This document shows, in pieces, positions 25,326-34,880 of a stretch of 64,000 bases of DNA (position 1 is the first letter of the stretch; each line of letters begins with the position of its first letter). The stretch is taken from the NCBI GenBank assembly GCA_902632605.1, contig CACPDB010000002.1, positions 35,306-99,305 on the forward strand. Direction: 5' to 3'. The position numbers and the translations under genes are program-made. The notes under the pieces were generated by a model. That model was not told the DNA's origin. It was given only the letters and a program-made list of their open reading frames with translations, and ran no database searches. The DNA comes from an uncultured SAR86 cluster bacterium. GTDB lineage: Bacteria > Pseudomonadota > Gammaproteobacteria > Magnimaribacterales > AG-339-G14.

Positions 25326-26624
25326 TTAAAAATTTTGATATTCTCTTATTGCCTCTTGATCAGCCTTAGCATCCTCTCTGAATGCTTTCCAAGGTTTGAG
25401 ATTTAAATCCGGCATTAACCCATTACCCATCTTTTTGATTTGTTGGTAAAACCAAGCTTGGGCACTAAATGCATTAATTGCCTGAATCAATCTGAAAGGA
25501 CTGGTTGGTGATAACCACCATGGACCAATTGATAAAGTTTTTTCATACTTAGGTAATTCATCAATCTGTCCAGCTAATAGTTCTTTAATTGCATAGGGAT
25601 TAGCACAGAGAGGTCTACCAACTCCAACTATTTCACAGGCTCCGTCTACCAATGCTGCATCCATTCCCTCTTTGGTACGAAATCCGCCGGTTACCATCAA
25701 CGGAATATTTACAACCTTTGCTATTTCCTCTGCATAAGAAAGGAAATATGCCTCTCGAGCAATGGTACTTTCTTTTCTGTTTTCACTTCTCTTTGGATTG
25801 ATACTTACCTTGTCCAAGCCTAACAATCTTGGTTGCTCATAAGTTCCACCGGAAATTTCAATATTGTCTATCCCTGAGTCGCTGAACAATTTTGCAACCT
25901 GAATGGAGTCCTCTGGAGAAAAGCCACCTTTTTGAAAATCTGCAGAATTCATTTTTATGGAAATCGCGAAATCGCTGCCCAACTCTTCTCTGCATTTTTT
26001 GATGATTTCTAGATGGATTCTAGCTCTATTTTCTAATGAACCGCCCCAAGCGTCAGTTCTTTGATTGATATCGGGAGATAAAAATTGAGACAAAAGGTAA
26101 CCATGGGCGGAATGCAATTGGATGCCATCAAAGCCTGACTCTCTGGCAATTTTTGCCGTAAATACAAAACGGTTGATGACATCTTGAATGTCATCCTCAG
26201 TCATAGGAATTGGTTTACCATATTTCCTGCCCGGGATTTTTAATTGCACATCCGAAGGTGACATTGGATTCATGTTGATCTCGCCTGGAGTTTGTCTTCC
26301 GGCATGGGAAATTTGCATCCAAAGTCTACTGCCTTCTGCAGTTGCAGCTTCAGCCCATTTTTTTAACATCGGCATTTGTTCCTTATAAGTATCCTCCTCA
26401 ATTGCAACATTAGCCGGACCTTCTAGATTATCTCTATGCACTTGGACATTGCCTGTGAGCAAAATGCCTATATCGCCTTCACCCCACATTTTATAAAGCT
26501 CAATATGCTTTTCGTTAGTGAAATTATTGCCCAAGGCAATTCGTTCTGTCATAGCAGCTTTGCAAACTCTATTTTTGATTATCTGTCCGCAAGGAAGAGT
26601 TAATGGATTATTAATTTTTGTCAT
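25326..26624 (-). CDS. NADH:flavin oxidoreductase, Old Yellow Enzyme family
   Basis: This 432-aa TIM-barrel FMN protein has Ile-Lys-Asn-Arg, Gln-Ile-Ser-His-Ala-Gly-Arg-Gln, His-Ser-Ala-His-Gly-Tyr-Leu-Leu-Ser-Gln-Phe-Leu-Ser-Pro, Asn-Arg-Thr-Asp-Ala-Trp-Gly-Gly-Ser and Val-Gly-Val-Gly-Arg-Pro. These are OYE/dienoyl-CoA-reductase-like hallmarks. There is no C-terminal iron-sulfur or FAD extension, so it is a single-domain ene-reductase. It may act on unsaturated ketones, aldehydes or nitro compounds. Confidence 0.88.
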   Translation of the reverse strand: MTKINNPLTLPCGQIIKNRVCKAAMTERIALGNNFTNEKHIELYKMWGEGDIGILLTGNVQVHRDNLEGPANVAIEEDTYKEQMPMLKKWAEAATAEGSRLWMQISHAGRQTPGEINMNPMSPSDVQLKIPGRKYGKPIPMTEDDIQDVINRFVFTAKIARESGFDGIQLHSAHGYLLSQFLSPDINQRTDAWGGSLENRARIHLEIIKKCREELGSDFAISIKMNSADFQKGGFSPEDSIQVAKLFSDSGIDNIEISGGTYEQPRLLGLDKVSINPKRSENRKESTIAREAYFLSYAEEIAKVVNIPLMVTGGFRTKEGMDAALVDGACEIVGVGRPLCANPYAIKELLAGQIDELPKYEKTLSIGPWWLSPTSPFRLIQAINAFSAQAWFYQQIKKMGNGLMPDLNLKPWKAFREDAKADQEAIREYQNF

Positions 26625-26715
26625 CTTTTTAAATTTATAAAATATATTTTGACATGCATACTGTCAATAGTTAGATTATTTTAGTATATTTATCATTCCA
26701 AAGTATGGAGCATTT

Positions 26716-27774
26716 ATGAGAATTTGGAAAATTTTTGGCGTCATTGTCGTCTTATTTTTAGTTGGTTTTGTTTCATTAAGAATTCCTTTTGTACAAGATT
26801 TAGTCATAAAAACAGCTGTTTCAAACTTAGCTACAACCGAAAGTCCTTTTCCCGAAGAAGACGCGCTAAGTGCTTTAATTTGTGGGTCTCGTTCTCCTTT
26901 ACCATCTCCTGGAAGAGCGCAAACTTGTGTAGCCGTTAAAGCAGGAGAGGATATTTTTATCGTAGATATAGGTGATGGCGGTAATGTTAACTTAGGGAAG
27001 TACAGTGTCCCAACAAATCAAATTAAAGCAGTGCTATTCACTCACTTACACTCCGATCATATTTCTGACTTAGCCGATCTTCATTTGGCAACTTGGTTAC
27101 CAGGCCGACCAAGAGCACTTCCTGTCTATGGACCTGAAGGCACAGACATTGTAACCGCAGGCTTTGAAATGGCATATAAATTAGACTATGGATTCAGAAA
27201 TGAACATCATGGTGAGGCGCTTGCGCCAATTAAGTCTGTCGGCTTTGATACAACCATCGTAGATCTAGATAATCCAATCATTTATAACGAAAACGGTTTA
27301 AAAATAACGGCCTTTAAAGTAACCCATGAACCGATTGAGCCTGCTCTTGGTTATCGTTTTGATTACAAAGGAAGATCCTTAGTCATAACAGGAGATACTT
27401 CTTATGACGAAAATATAGCTCTTAATTCTAAAAATGCTGATGTTTTGATTGCTGAAGCTCAAGCCAACCACATTATAAATGTTATGCAGGCAGCACTTTC
27501 AGAACGAAATCCTAATCAACCCTTAGTAAAAGTGCTTGAAGATATAAAGACTTATCACATGACGCCAGTGGAGGCAGCTAAACTAGCTAATATAGCTAAT
27601 GTTGAACACCTGATTTTTTATCACCTTACTCCAGCTCCACGAAACGGAATTATGGAAAATGTTTTTGTGAGAGGAGTTGATGAGATTAGGACGGATTGGA
27701 CCTTATCTAGAGATGGAACTTTTGTTGTCTTGCCTGTTGGCACTGAAGAAATAAGGGTCTCTGATTTAAATTAG
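26716..27774 (+). CDS. Membrane-anchored metallo-beta-lactamase-fold hydrolase
   Basis: This 352-aa protein has an N-terminal membrane anchor (residues 4-24) and the metal motif Thr-His110-Leu-His112-Ser-Asp114-His115. Further His residues occur in Val-Thr-His-Glu and near the C-terminus (Phe-Tyr-His-Leu), and an Asp lies in Gly-Asp-Thr-Ser. It resembles arylsulfatase/RNase Z-like members of the family. The active site faces the periplasm. It starts a rightward group with DUF3604 and an amidase. Confidence 0.85.
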   Translation: MRIWKIFGVIVVLFLVGFVSLRIPFVQDLVIKTAVSNLATTESPFPEEDALSALICGSRSPLPSPGRAQTCVAVKAGEDIFIVDIGDGGNVNLGKYSVPTNQIKAVLFTHLHSDHISDLADLHLATWLPGRPRALPVYGPEGTDIVTAGFEMAYKLDYGFRNEHHGEALAPIKSVGFDTTIVDLDNPIIYNENGLKITAFKVTHEPIEPALGYRFDYKGRSLVITGDTSYDENIALNSKNADVLIAEAQANHIINVMQAALSERNPNQPLVKVLEDIKTYHMTPVEAAKLANIANVEHLIFYHLTPAPRNGIMENVFVRGVDEIRTDWTLSRDGTFVVLPVGTEEIRVSDLN

Positions 27775-27822
27775 AAGTTTTACTTTGATTGCATTAAGAT
27801 AATTATCACTCGGGGAGAGAAA

Positions 27823-29931
27823 ATGAAAAAAAATATCAGCGCTTTAATTTTTACGGCATTAATTTTTGTTGGATGTACAGATACTTCATTGGAAGTGGTG
27901 GATTTTTCTATTACAGATAAACCTGCGCCTGGTCCTAGTAAAGACTTTAACGAATTAAGAAATGCCTACTTTGGTGATCTTCATGTTCACACAAGATATT
28001 CATTCGATGCTTACGTATTTGGTACAACCGCCTCTCCTGATGATGCTTACAGATACGCTAAGGGTGACACTATAAAGCATGCCTTGGGCTTCGATATGAA
28101 ACTTAGAGAGCCATTGGATTTTTATGCAGTTACCGATCATGGTTTTTTCCTTGGCATGATCCAAGCTTGGGCTGATACCTCAACCTATGCTTCTACTCTT
28201 CCAGGGGCAGATATTTACCACAATATAAATGCTCCAGAAAACCAGACTTTAGAGTCTTCTGCATTTCGACTTGGTAGTTTCAGAGGTGCCGTTGAAGCAA
28301 TCGCAAATCCTTATCCTTGGTATCATCCAAAATTTATACAAGCTTTTCTATCCAATCACATTCAATTAGCTGTCCAGTCTTTTGATGATGAAACGCATAA
28401 ATCATCTTGGGCAGATGTAGCAAGAGCTGCTAATGAGCATAATGATCCAGGAAATTTTACAACCTTTATTGGGTATGAATTCACAACTTCTACGGATGTA
28501 GAAAATGGAAATTTACACAGGAATGTAATCTTTGAAGGATCTAAAGCGCCTGAAAGACCATGGACTAGAATCGATTCAATTAATCCAGAAGATTTATGGG
28601 CTTGGATGGATAAGCTTAGAGATAAAGGTATAGATTCTATTGCTATGCCTCATAACTCAAATGGGTCAAATGGACAAATGTTTGAAGTAGAACAATTTGA
28701 TGGCTCTCCCATTGATAAAGAATATTCTGCATTGCGAATGAGGAATGAGCCTATTGTTGAAATGACTCAGGTTAAAGGTACAAGTGATACTCATCCTCTT
28801 TTATCACCTAACGATGAATGGGCAGATTTTGGAATAATGAACTCGAGAGTAGGTAGCTTTCCAAGAACTTACTCTTTGCCTGCGGGGGGTTATGTTAGAG
28901 ATGCTTTTTTTAGAGGTATGGTTCTTGAATGGGAAGATCGAGGAAATCCTTATAAATTTGGTTTAATTGGCTCTTCTGACACGCATACTGGAGCTTCGTC
29001 TTACGATGAGTCTGATTTTTGGTCAAAAATAGGAATTATTGATGCTACTCCGGAAGGAAGAGGTTCGGTACCAGTAACTGATTATCAACAAACTATTTTA
29101 GGACGTCAGAGTAATTTTGGTGATACGGGTTTACCAATTGAAATCTACGAAGGCCAAGAAGGAACTTATTTAGAGTCAGGATTTACTCAGTGGGGTGCAT
29201 CGGGTTTGGCTGCAGTTTGGGCTGAAGAAAATACTCGAGAGTCTATTTTCAGCGCCTTACGAAGGAAAGAAACTTTTGCTACCAGTGGGAATAGGATTTC
29301 AGTTCGTTTCTTTGGTGGGTATCGTATGAACGAGCTAGATATAAATAGTGAAAATATCATCAGCGAGGCATATCGCAAGGGTGTTCCTATGGGTTCTGAC
29401 TTAGTTTCCAAAGGAAGCAACGTCCCTAACTTTTTTGTTTGGGCGCAAAGGGCAAAAAATGGAGCGCCGCTGCAAAGAGTTCAAATTATCAAAGGTACAA
29501 TAAATCAATTTGACGCTGAGCCAAAAGAAGTTGTCTATGACGTAGTTTGTTCCAACGGCGCTAAGGTCAATCCTGTTACAAATAGATGTCCAGATAATGG
29601 CGCTACAGTAAATACTGAAACTTGTGAAATATCTAATGACGTTGGATCAGCTGAACTTAAAACTGTTTGGACAGATCCTGATTTCAATAAAAATGAAAAG
29701 GCATTCTACTATGTTAGAGTTTTGGAAAACCCCAGTTGCCCATGGACTACTTGGGATGCAATAAAAGCCGGATTGAAACCCAGAGAAGACTTACCGAAAA
29801 CTTTTCAAGAACGAGCTTGGTCAAGCCCAATTTGGTATATTCCGAACGTTCCAAATCCGGGTGGTGTTTTTACAATCAGATCGATAATGGACAGCGTTCA
29901 AGAAACTGAAGAACCATTAAATACTAACTAG
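27823..29931 (+). CDS. DUF3604 lipoprotein
   Basis: This 702-aa protein has a lipoprotein signal (Phe-Val-Gly-Cys18). The N-terminal motif Phe-Gly-Asp-Leu-His54-Val-His56-Thr, then Ser-Phe-Asp and Thr-Asp-His-Gly, is that of DUF3604, a PHP-like metal-dependent hydrolase fold common in marine bacteria. A Gly-Ser-Ser-Asp-Thr-His-Thr-Gly segment supplies further metal ligands. The reaction is unknown; hydrolysis of a phosphate or sulfate ester is a guess from fold. It has a CGGGGAGAG ribosome binding site. Confidence 0.88.
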   Translation: MKKNISALIFTALIFVGCTDTSLEVVDFSITDKPAPGPSKDFNELRNAYFGDLHVHTRYSFDAYVFGTTASPDDAYRYAKGDTIKHALGFDMKLREPLDFYAVTDHGFFLGMIQAWADTSTYASTLPGADIYHNINAPENQTLESSAFRLGSFRGAVEAIANPYPWYHPKFIQAFLSNHIQLAVQSFDDETHKSSWADVARAANEHNDPGNFTTFIGYEFTTSTDVENGNLHRNVIFEGSKAPERPWTRIDSINPEDLWAWMDKLRDKGIDSIAMPHNSNGSNGQMFEVEQFDGSPIDKEYSALRMRNEPIVEMTQVKGTSDTHPLLSPNDEWADFGIMNSRVGSFPRTYSLPAGGYVRDAFFRGMVLEWEDRGNPYKFGLIGSSDTHTGASSYDESDFWSKIGIIDATPEGRGSVPVTDYQQTILGRQSNFGDTGLPIEIYEGQEGTYLESGFTQWGASGLAAVWAEENTRESIFSALRRKETFATSGNRISVRFFGGYRMNELDINSENIISEAYRKGVPMGSDLVSKGSNVPNFFVWAQRAKNGAPLQRVQIIKGTINQFDAEPKEVVYDVVCSNGAKVNPVTNRCPDNGATVNTETCEISNDVGSAELKTVWTDPDFNKNEKAFYYVRVLENPSCPWTTWDAIKAGLKPREDLPKTFQERAWSSPIWYIPNVPNPGGVFTIRSIMDSVQETEEPLNTN

Positions 29932-29957
29932 TTTTAATCAGAGAATTACTTAGCAAT

Positions 29958-31406
29958 ATGATATTTGAAAGTGCTCATGAGATTCTCAAAAAGATAAAAC
30001 AAAAAGAAGTTTCTGCTCAAGAGGTCCTTGAGTCTTTTTTAAAACAAGTTGAAGCTGTAAACCCAAAAATCAATGCAATAGTTGCATTAGATATTGAACG
30101 AGCGCTAGAAAAAGCAAAACAGGCAGACAAAAAAACTGCTTCTAAATCTAAACTAGGTTCTTTGCATGGCTTGCCCATGACCATTAAAGATGCTTTTGAG
30201 GTGGAGGGCATTGTATCGACTGGTGGAAACCCTGCCTGGCAAGACAACATTCCAAAACGAAATGCAGAGGCAGTTCAAAGATTGATTGATGCTGGAGCAA
30301 TTATTTTTGGCAAAACCAATGTGCCGTTTCTTTCATCAGATTTGCAAAGCTTTAATAAGATCTACGGCACTACCAATAATCCTTGGGATTTAGAAAGAAC
30401 TCCAGGCGGTTCTTCTGGAGGGTCTGCCGCAGCTTTAGCTTCAGGTATGACGCCTCTGGAGCTTGGCTCGGATATAGGTGGATCCATTAGAGTGCCTGCT
30501 CACTTCTGCGGTCTTTTTGGTCATAAGCCAAGTTATAACATCATTTCTGAAGTTGGACATATGCCTCCTCCACCAGGTTCAGTATTGACTGGTAACGGGT
30601 TATCTGTAGCAGGTCCGCTTGCAAGATCCCCTGAGGACTTGGAAATTGCACTGGATGTTTTAGTTGCAGCTCAAATGCAAGATAGTCCAGCCTGGAAAAT
30701 TAAATTGCCAAAAGCCAGAACACAAAAAGTTAAAGAACTTAAAATCGCAGTCTGGCCTGATGAACCTTATGCCGAGGTAGATGATGAAATAACAAATCTA
30801 ATTAATGAAACAGCAGATGATTTAAAACATGCTGGTGCACAAGTTGAAACAGCGAACCTACCAATAAGTTTTGAAGAAATCGATAAAATTTATAGTCAAC
30901 TTTTAAATCCTCTGATGCTTGCTGGCTCCCCGCAAGAAACTTTTGAAACGCTCGCTAAGTTAAACGAAGGTTTGGATGAAAACGATATGTCAGAACTTGC
31001 AAAGGTTGCTAGAGGATCTGTTTTAAAATACTCAGACTGGGTTGTAGTAAATGCCATGAGACAAAATATGCGTCAGAAATGGAGAGAATTCTTTAAAAAC
31101 TATGATGTAATTTTATGTCCTACCTCTATTACTCCGGCTTTTAAACATAACCATAATCCAGTTCACGAAAGAAAGCTGACCGTGAACGGCAAAGATGATG
31201 AATATCTCAGAGCAACTTTGTGGGCTGGTCCTGCAGTTTCGGCTGGATTGCCAAGCACGAATGTTCCCATAGGTATGTCTTCAAAAAAACTACCTATTGG
31301 CATGCAAATAACAGGTCCTTATTTAGAGGATAAGACTTGTATCGAAGTTGCTAAAATCGTTCGAGATTTGAGAGGTGGATTTAAAATACCACCCAATCTT
31401 CAATAG
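29958..31406 (+). CDS. Amidase (amidase-signature family)
   Basis: This 482-aa enzyme carries the Ser-cisSer-Lys triad of the amidase signature family: Lys77, Ser152 in Gly-Gly-Ser-Ser-Gly-Gly-Ser, and nucleophile Ser176 in Asp-Ile-Gly-Gly-Ser-Ile-Arg. It hydrolyses a carboxamide to acid plus ammonia. No GatB or GatC gene is nearby, so it is a stand-alone catabolic amidase rather than the tRNA amidotransferase. It is cytoplasmic, with no signal peptide. Confidence 0.9.
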   Translation: MIFESAHEILKKIKQKEVSAQEVLESFLKQVEAVNPKINAIVALDIERALEKAKQADKKTASKSKLGSLHGLPMTIKDAFEVEGIVSTGGNPAWQDNIPKRNAEAVQRLIDAGAIIFGKTNVPFLSSDLQSFNKIYGTTNNPWDLERTPGGSSGGSAAALASGMTPLELGSDIGGSIRVPAHFCGLFGHKPSYNIISEVGHMPPPPGSVLTGNGLSVAGPLARSPEDLEIALDVLVAAQMQDSPAWKIKLPKARTQKVKELKIAVWPDEPYAEVDDEITNLINETADDLKHAGAQVETANLPISFEEIDKIYSQLLNPLMLAGSPQETFETLAKLNEGLDENDMSELAKVARGSVLKYSDWVVVNAMRQNMRQKWREFFKNYDVILCPTSITPAFKHNHNPVHERKLTVNGKDDEYLRATLWAGPAVSAGLPSTNVPIGMSSKKLPIGMQITGPYLEDKTCIEVAKIVRDLRGGFKIPPNLQ

Positions 31407-31421
31407 TTTCAGATACACCAA

Positions 31422-32228
31422 ATGAAGAAAATATTTGCTTTTTTTGGAATAGGTATTGTCATCTTAATATTGGACTTGGTTTTCAATTATGATGAGGATG
31501 AGCTTAATATTTTTATCTCCGATCAAGAAATTGAAAGCTTGATATACGCTTGGGAATTACAGGTTGGTAGATCGCCAACCAGAACTGACATCAAAAACAT
31601 CATTGATGACTTAATCAAAGAAGAGATTTTATACCGAGAAGCTTTGAGATTAAATCTTGACCTAGAAGATCGGATAATTAAAAGAAGACTTGCTCAAAAA
31701 ATATCTTTTTTAAGAGAAGAAACTTCAATTGCTCCTCCAAAACTAGATGAACTTCAGAAATTTTTTGAGAAAAATTTAGAGTCATATATTTTTCCTGAAA
31801 GATTTACTTTTACTCATCTCTACTTTTCTTCAGAAAGAAATGGCAAGCAAAGATCAGAAGAGGCTTTAAAGACGATTCAACAGAATGAGGATGTTTTGCC
31901 TGAAAGCGATCCTTTCATGCTAGGGAAAAATTTTGTTGAAAAATCCAGATTTGAGATACAAAGAGATTTTGGTAATCAATTTAGTGCAGTTTTTGAAGAA
32001 CCCATTTTTGATACCTGGCTTGGCCCGATTGAATCAGCCTATGGCTTCCATGTTGTTAAGCTACTCAATAAAGTTGAAAGCGTTACTCCCAGTTTGTATC
32101 AAGTAAAAGAAAAGGTAGAAGTTGATTTTTATTTGGAGGAAAAACAAAAAACTTTAGATTCCTACTTGTTCGAATTGAGAGATAAATATCAAGTAATCAT
32201 TAATCCAAAATACCTCTTTAATGACTAA
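31422..32228 (+). CDS. Membrane-anchored parvulin-type peptidyl-prolyl isomerase
   Basis: This 268-aa protein has an N-terminal transmembrane anchor, a helical SurA_N-like domain (residues 30-100), and a PpiC-type domain. That domain includes Phe-Thr-Phe-Thr-His-Leu-Tyr-Phe and Trp-Leu-Gly-Pro-Ile-Glu-Ser-Ala-Tyr-Gly-Phe-His-Val-Val-Lys. It would act as a periplasmic folding factor. It overlaps the HupE-like gene by eight bases, suggesting it helps fold that product. Confidence 0.83.
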   Translation: MKKIFAFFGIGIVILILDLVFNYDEDELNIFISDQEIESLIYAWELQVGRSPTRTDIKNIIDDLIKEEILYREALRLNLDLEDRIIKRRLAQKISFLREETSIAPPKLDELQKFFEKNLESYIFPERFTFTHLYFSSERNGKQRSEEALKTIQQNEDVLPESDPFMLGKNFVEKSRFEIQRDFGNQFSAVFEEPIFDTWLGPIESAYGFHVVKLLNKVESVTPSLYQVKEKVEVDFYLEEKQKTLDSYLFELRDKYQVIINPKYLFND

Positions 32229-33168
32229 AGTTTTAGTTTCTTTATTTGTTTTTTTTTCATCCGCTTTTTTTGGCCATGAATTCAATCCTGCCCATTTATT
32301 AATAGATGAGACCAAAGAGCTTGAATACGAAGCCCTTTGGATGACACCAATAAAAAACCTTGGCACCTCTCCAGAGCTTACCTTTCCTGATATTTGTGAA
32401 ATCGAGAAAGACCTTCCCTTTAGGCAAGGAAAATACATTTCTGAAAAAATAAATTTGAAATGTTCTGAATCGCTAAAAGGTAAAGCGATTCAAGTAAGCG
32501 GTCTTAGTATTCTTAACGATGCCTTGGTGACGGTAAATCATTCCAATGGAGATAGATTTGAAGGTTTGATGAATCTTAAAGCTCCAGAGATTATCATTCC
32601 CGAAGATAAGCAAGTTTATCCAACTGGTTATTTTTATTTGGGCGTGGAACATTTGCTCGGTGGAATTGACCACATCGTATTTGTTTTGGGACTTATTTTT
32701 TTAATTTCAGGATTTGTTCCATTGTTTAAAACAATAACGGCATTTACTTTGGCACATAGTATTACCCTAGCAATTTCAGTTTTGGATATATTTAAACTTC
32801 CTTCAGCAAGTACTGAAGCTTTAATTGCGTTAACAATAATTTATTTGGCATATGAATTAACTAAGGCAGAGTCTGAAGTAAAAAGACCGTGGTTGATGGC
32901 TTTCGGGTTTGGTCTTTTGCATGGATTTGGTTTTGCTGGAGCTTTATCAGAAATCGGAATAGCTAATGATCAACTTTTCCTATCTTTATTGTTCTTCAAC
33001 ATAGGAATTGAAATTGGTCAGCTTATGATTATTCCTGTTGTGGGAATTATTATTTTCTTACTTAATAAAGTTGATCTTAAAAGATTATTTCGAAGTCTCG
33101 TAACTTATGGAATTGGCGGTATGGGTTGTTTTTGGTTTATGACGAGAATTTGGGGTATTGTGATCTAA
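32221..33168 (+). CDS. HupE/UreJ_2-like membrane protein
   Basis: This 315-aa protein has a signal peptide, a periplasmic domain of about 120 residues, and a C-terminal membrane domain with about six helices. The membrane part carries Gly-Val-Glu-His-Leu-Leu-Gly-Gly-Ile-Asp-His-Ile-Val-Phe and Phe-Gly-Leu-Leu-His-Gly-Phe-Gly-Phe-Ala. These His/Asp motifs are typical of HupE/UreJ and NicO-related proteins that may move Ni2+ or Co2+. No nickel enzyme is nearby, so the metal is unknown. Confidence 0.85.
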   Translation: MTKVLVSLFVFFSSAFFGHEFNPAHLLIDETKELEYEALWMTPIKNLGTSPELTFPDICEIEKDLPFRQGKYISEKINLKCSESLKGKAIQVSGLSILNDALVTVNHSNGDRFEGLMNLKAPEIIIPEDKQVYPTGYFYLGVEHLLGGIDHIVFVLGLIFLISGFVPLFKTITAFTLAHSITLAISVLDIFKLPSASTEALIALTIIYLAYELTKAESEVKRPWLMAFGFGLLHGFGFAGALSEIGIANDQLFLSLLFFNIGIEIGQLMIIPVVGIIIFLLNKVDLKRLFRSLVTYGIGGMGCFWFMTRIWGIVI

Positions 33169-33746
33169 TGAGTCCAGCATTTAATGCGCCTCAAGTTTTG
33201 CTGATGCAAAACTTTTTTACAATTTCTTTTTTCATTTTTTTAGGAATTTGTATTTATCTTTATCGAGCTAAGAGTAAGTATCTGCTTGCCCTGTTACCTT
33301 TGTTAGCACTTTCTACACATCAGTTCGAAGAATACGTTTTATCCCCTCTTTTATTCGGCGATTACTACCATTTTTTAAATTGGGCTTATAGAAATGGAAT
33401 GGATATTTCACCAATGGAAGTTACTTTGCTAAACCTAACGCCTTATCTGATTCTGTTACCAGCTTTAGTCATATCTAAAGCAAAATCGGAAAAGGTATTT
33501 GGAATTTTTTTTCTTTTTAATAATGGTCTAACCATGGCAAACGCAAGCTTTCATATTGGTATTTCAACGGCACAAAATATTTTTAGTCCAGGAATGGTAA
33601 GTTCCTTGTTCTTCTACATTCCGCTCTTTATCTATGCAATTTTATTTAATAAAGAAAACGGGCTTTCTAATAAACCAATTATCGCAATTAGTCTCTATGG
33701 ATTCATAGGGCATTATCTTCTTATTTGGCTAGTAAATATTTTTTAA
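33168..33746 (+). CDS. HXXEE-domain membrane protein
   Basis: Start chosen at ATG 33168, which overlaps the previous TAA (TAATG); a longer frame from 33126 would overlap the HupE-like gene by 43 bases. The 192-aa product has about five transmembrane segments and the motif Thr-His-Gln-Phe-Glu-Glu-Tyr, which is the HXXEE signature. The function of this family is unknown. It belongs to the isomerase/HupE-like operon. Confidence 0.75.
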   Translation: MSPAFNAPQVLLMQNFFTISFFIFLGICIYLYRAKSKYLLALLPLLALSTHQFEEYVLSPLLFGDYYHFLNWAYRNGMDISPMEVTLLNLTPYLILLPALVISKAKSEKVFGIFFLFNNGLTMANASFHIGISTAQNIFSPGMVSSLFFYIPLFIYAILFNKENGLSNKPIIAISLYGFIGHYLLIWLVNIF

Positions 33747-34781
33747 CTAATCGCCAGTAAAAGCAGCAATACTTCTTGCTGTTTCTAAACTAACTTCTGG
33801 ACAAGATAGCACCATGGTATCTGTCCCATGAATAGTTCCTGAAAGTACCCTGCATTGAGCTTCAACGTTCGCTCTTCTAAGCAATCTATAAAAATTTATA
33901 CCCTCATCTCTTAAAGGATCACACTCGTTAACGCTAATAAAAGTTTTGGGTAAGTCTTTTACATCTTCCTCTTTAGCAAAACCTGGCCAAGCGAGAGGAT
34001 TTCGCTTTTCCCATTCTTCAATACCATAAATCACAGCGCCATGATCGTTATGTAAATCAAGCATGATGCCGTTATTTTCTGTAGAAGAAGGATTTTCAGG
34101 TAATGGCCAAATTCCTGCTATGTAAGGACATAAAGCATATAGACCTTTAACTTCATTAGATCTGCCTGCTTGAGATAATTTCATCCCCGTTGCAAGAGTT
34201 AAGTTTCCTCCACCACTTTCTCCTGAAATAACAATTCTTTCCGAATCAATATTAAGTTTTTTTGCATTGGTTTTGATGTAATCAAAACCTGATACGCAGT
34301 CATTTAAGCCCGCTGGGAAAGGCGCTACCTCTGGAACTGAAGATGGCACTCTGGCGTTTCTAAAATCTACCATAATTACTGAAACATTTTGATGAGCAAT
34401 CAATCTACCAAAGGCTTGATACAGCTTGTAAAAACAAGAACCGATCTCCATACCGCCTCCATGAATGTAATAAACACAAGGGAGAATATCCTCATTGTCA
34501 GGACGAATATTTAGAAGTTTTATTTTATTGCCATCTGGTTGCGAATCGACCTCAATAGTTTCGCTTTTAAGCCCATCAGATGAGATTGCATCATCTAACC
34601 TAGGATCATTAAAAACAGCTTCATACATCATAAGTTCCACTTGTCCTTCTTCTGTATTTACCTTAGCAAGCATTTCTTCCCTAGAAGTGCTTTCAACCAA
34701 TACCTCAGGAAAGTTTATATCTTTCCATTGTTCTTTGATTCTTGGGTCTATTCTTGGATCTTCTGTGATTTTATTAGTCAT
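33747..34781 (-). CDS. Alpha/beta hydrolase, lipase/esterase (HSL family)
   Basis: The ATG at 34781 is preferred over one 29 codons upstream because AAGGGAG lies just before it. The 344-aa protein has oxyanion motif His107-Gly-Gly-Gly110, nucleophile Ser189 in Gly-Glu-Ser-Gly-Gly-Gly, a late Asp in Glu-Cys-Asp-Pro-Leu-Arg, and catalytic His in Ile-His-Gly-Thr. It hydrolyses a carboxylic ester, probably in the cytoplasm since no signal is seen. Confidence 0.86.
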   Translation of the reverse strand: MTNKITEDPRIDPRIKEQWKDINFPEVLVESTSREEMLAKVNTEEGQVELMMYEAVFNDPRLDDAISSDGLKSETIEVDSQPDGNKIKLLNIRPDNEDILPCVYYIHGGGMEIGSCFYKLYQAFGRLIAHQNVSVIMVDFRNARVPSSVPEVAPFPAGLNDCVSGFDYIKTNAKKLNIDSERIVISGESGGGNLTLATGMKLSQAGRSNEVKGLYALCPYIAGIWPLPENPSSTENNGIMLDLHNDHGAVIYGIEEWEKRNPLAWPGFAKEEDVKDLPKTFISVNECDPLRDEGINFYRLLRRANVEAQCRVLSGTIHGTDTMVLSCPEVSLETARSIAAFTGD

Positions 34782-34880
34782 GTAGTTTTCTCCCTTATAT
34801 CTATTCTTGATGAATTTAACCTTAAATTTATCAATTTTTAAAAAATTTTGAAAATATCCTTTACTCATGTTTAATGCTTA

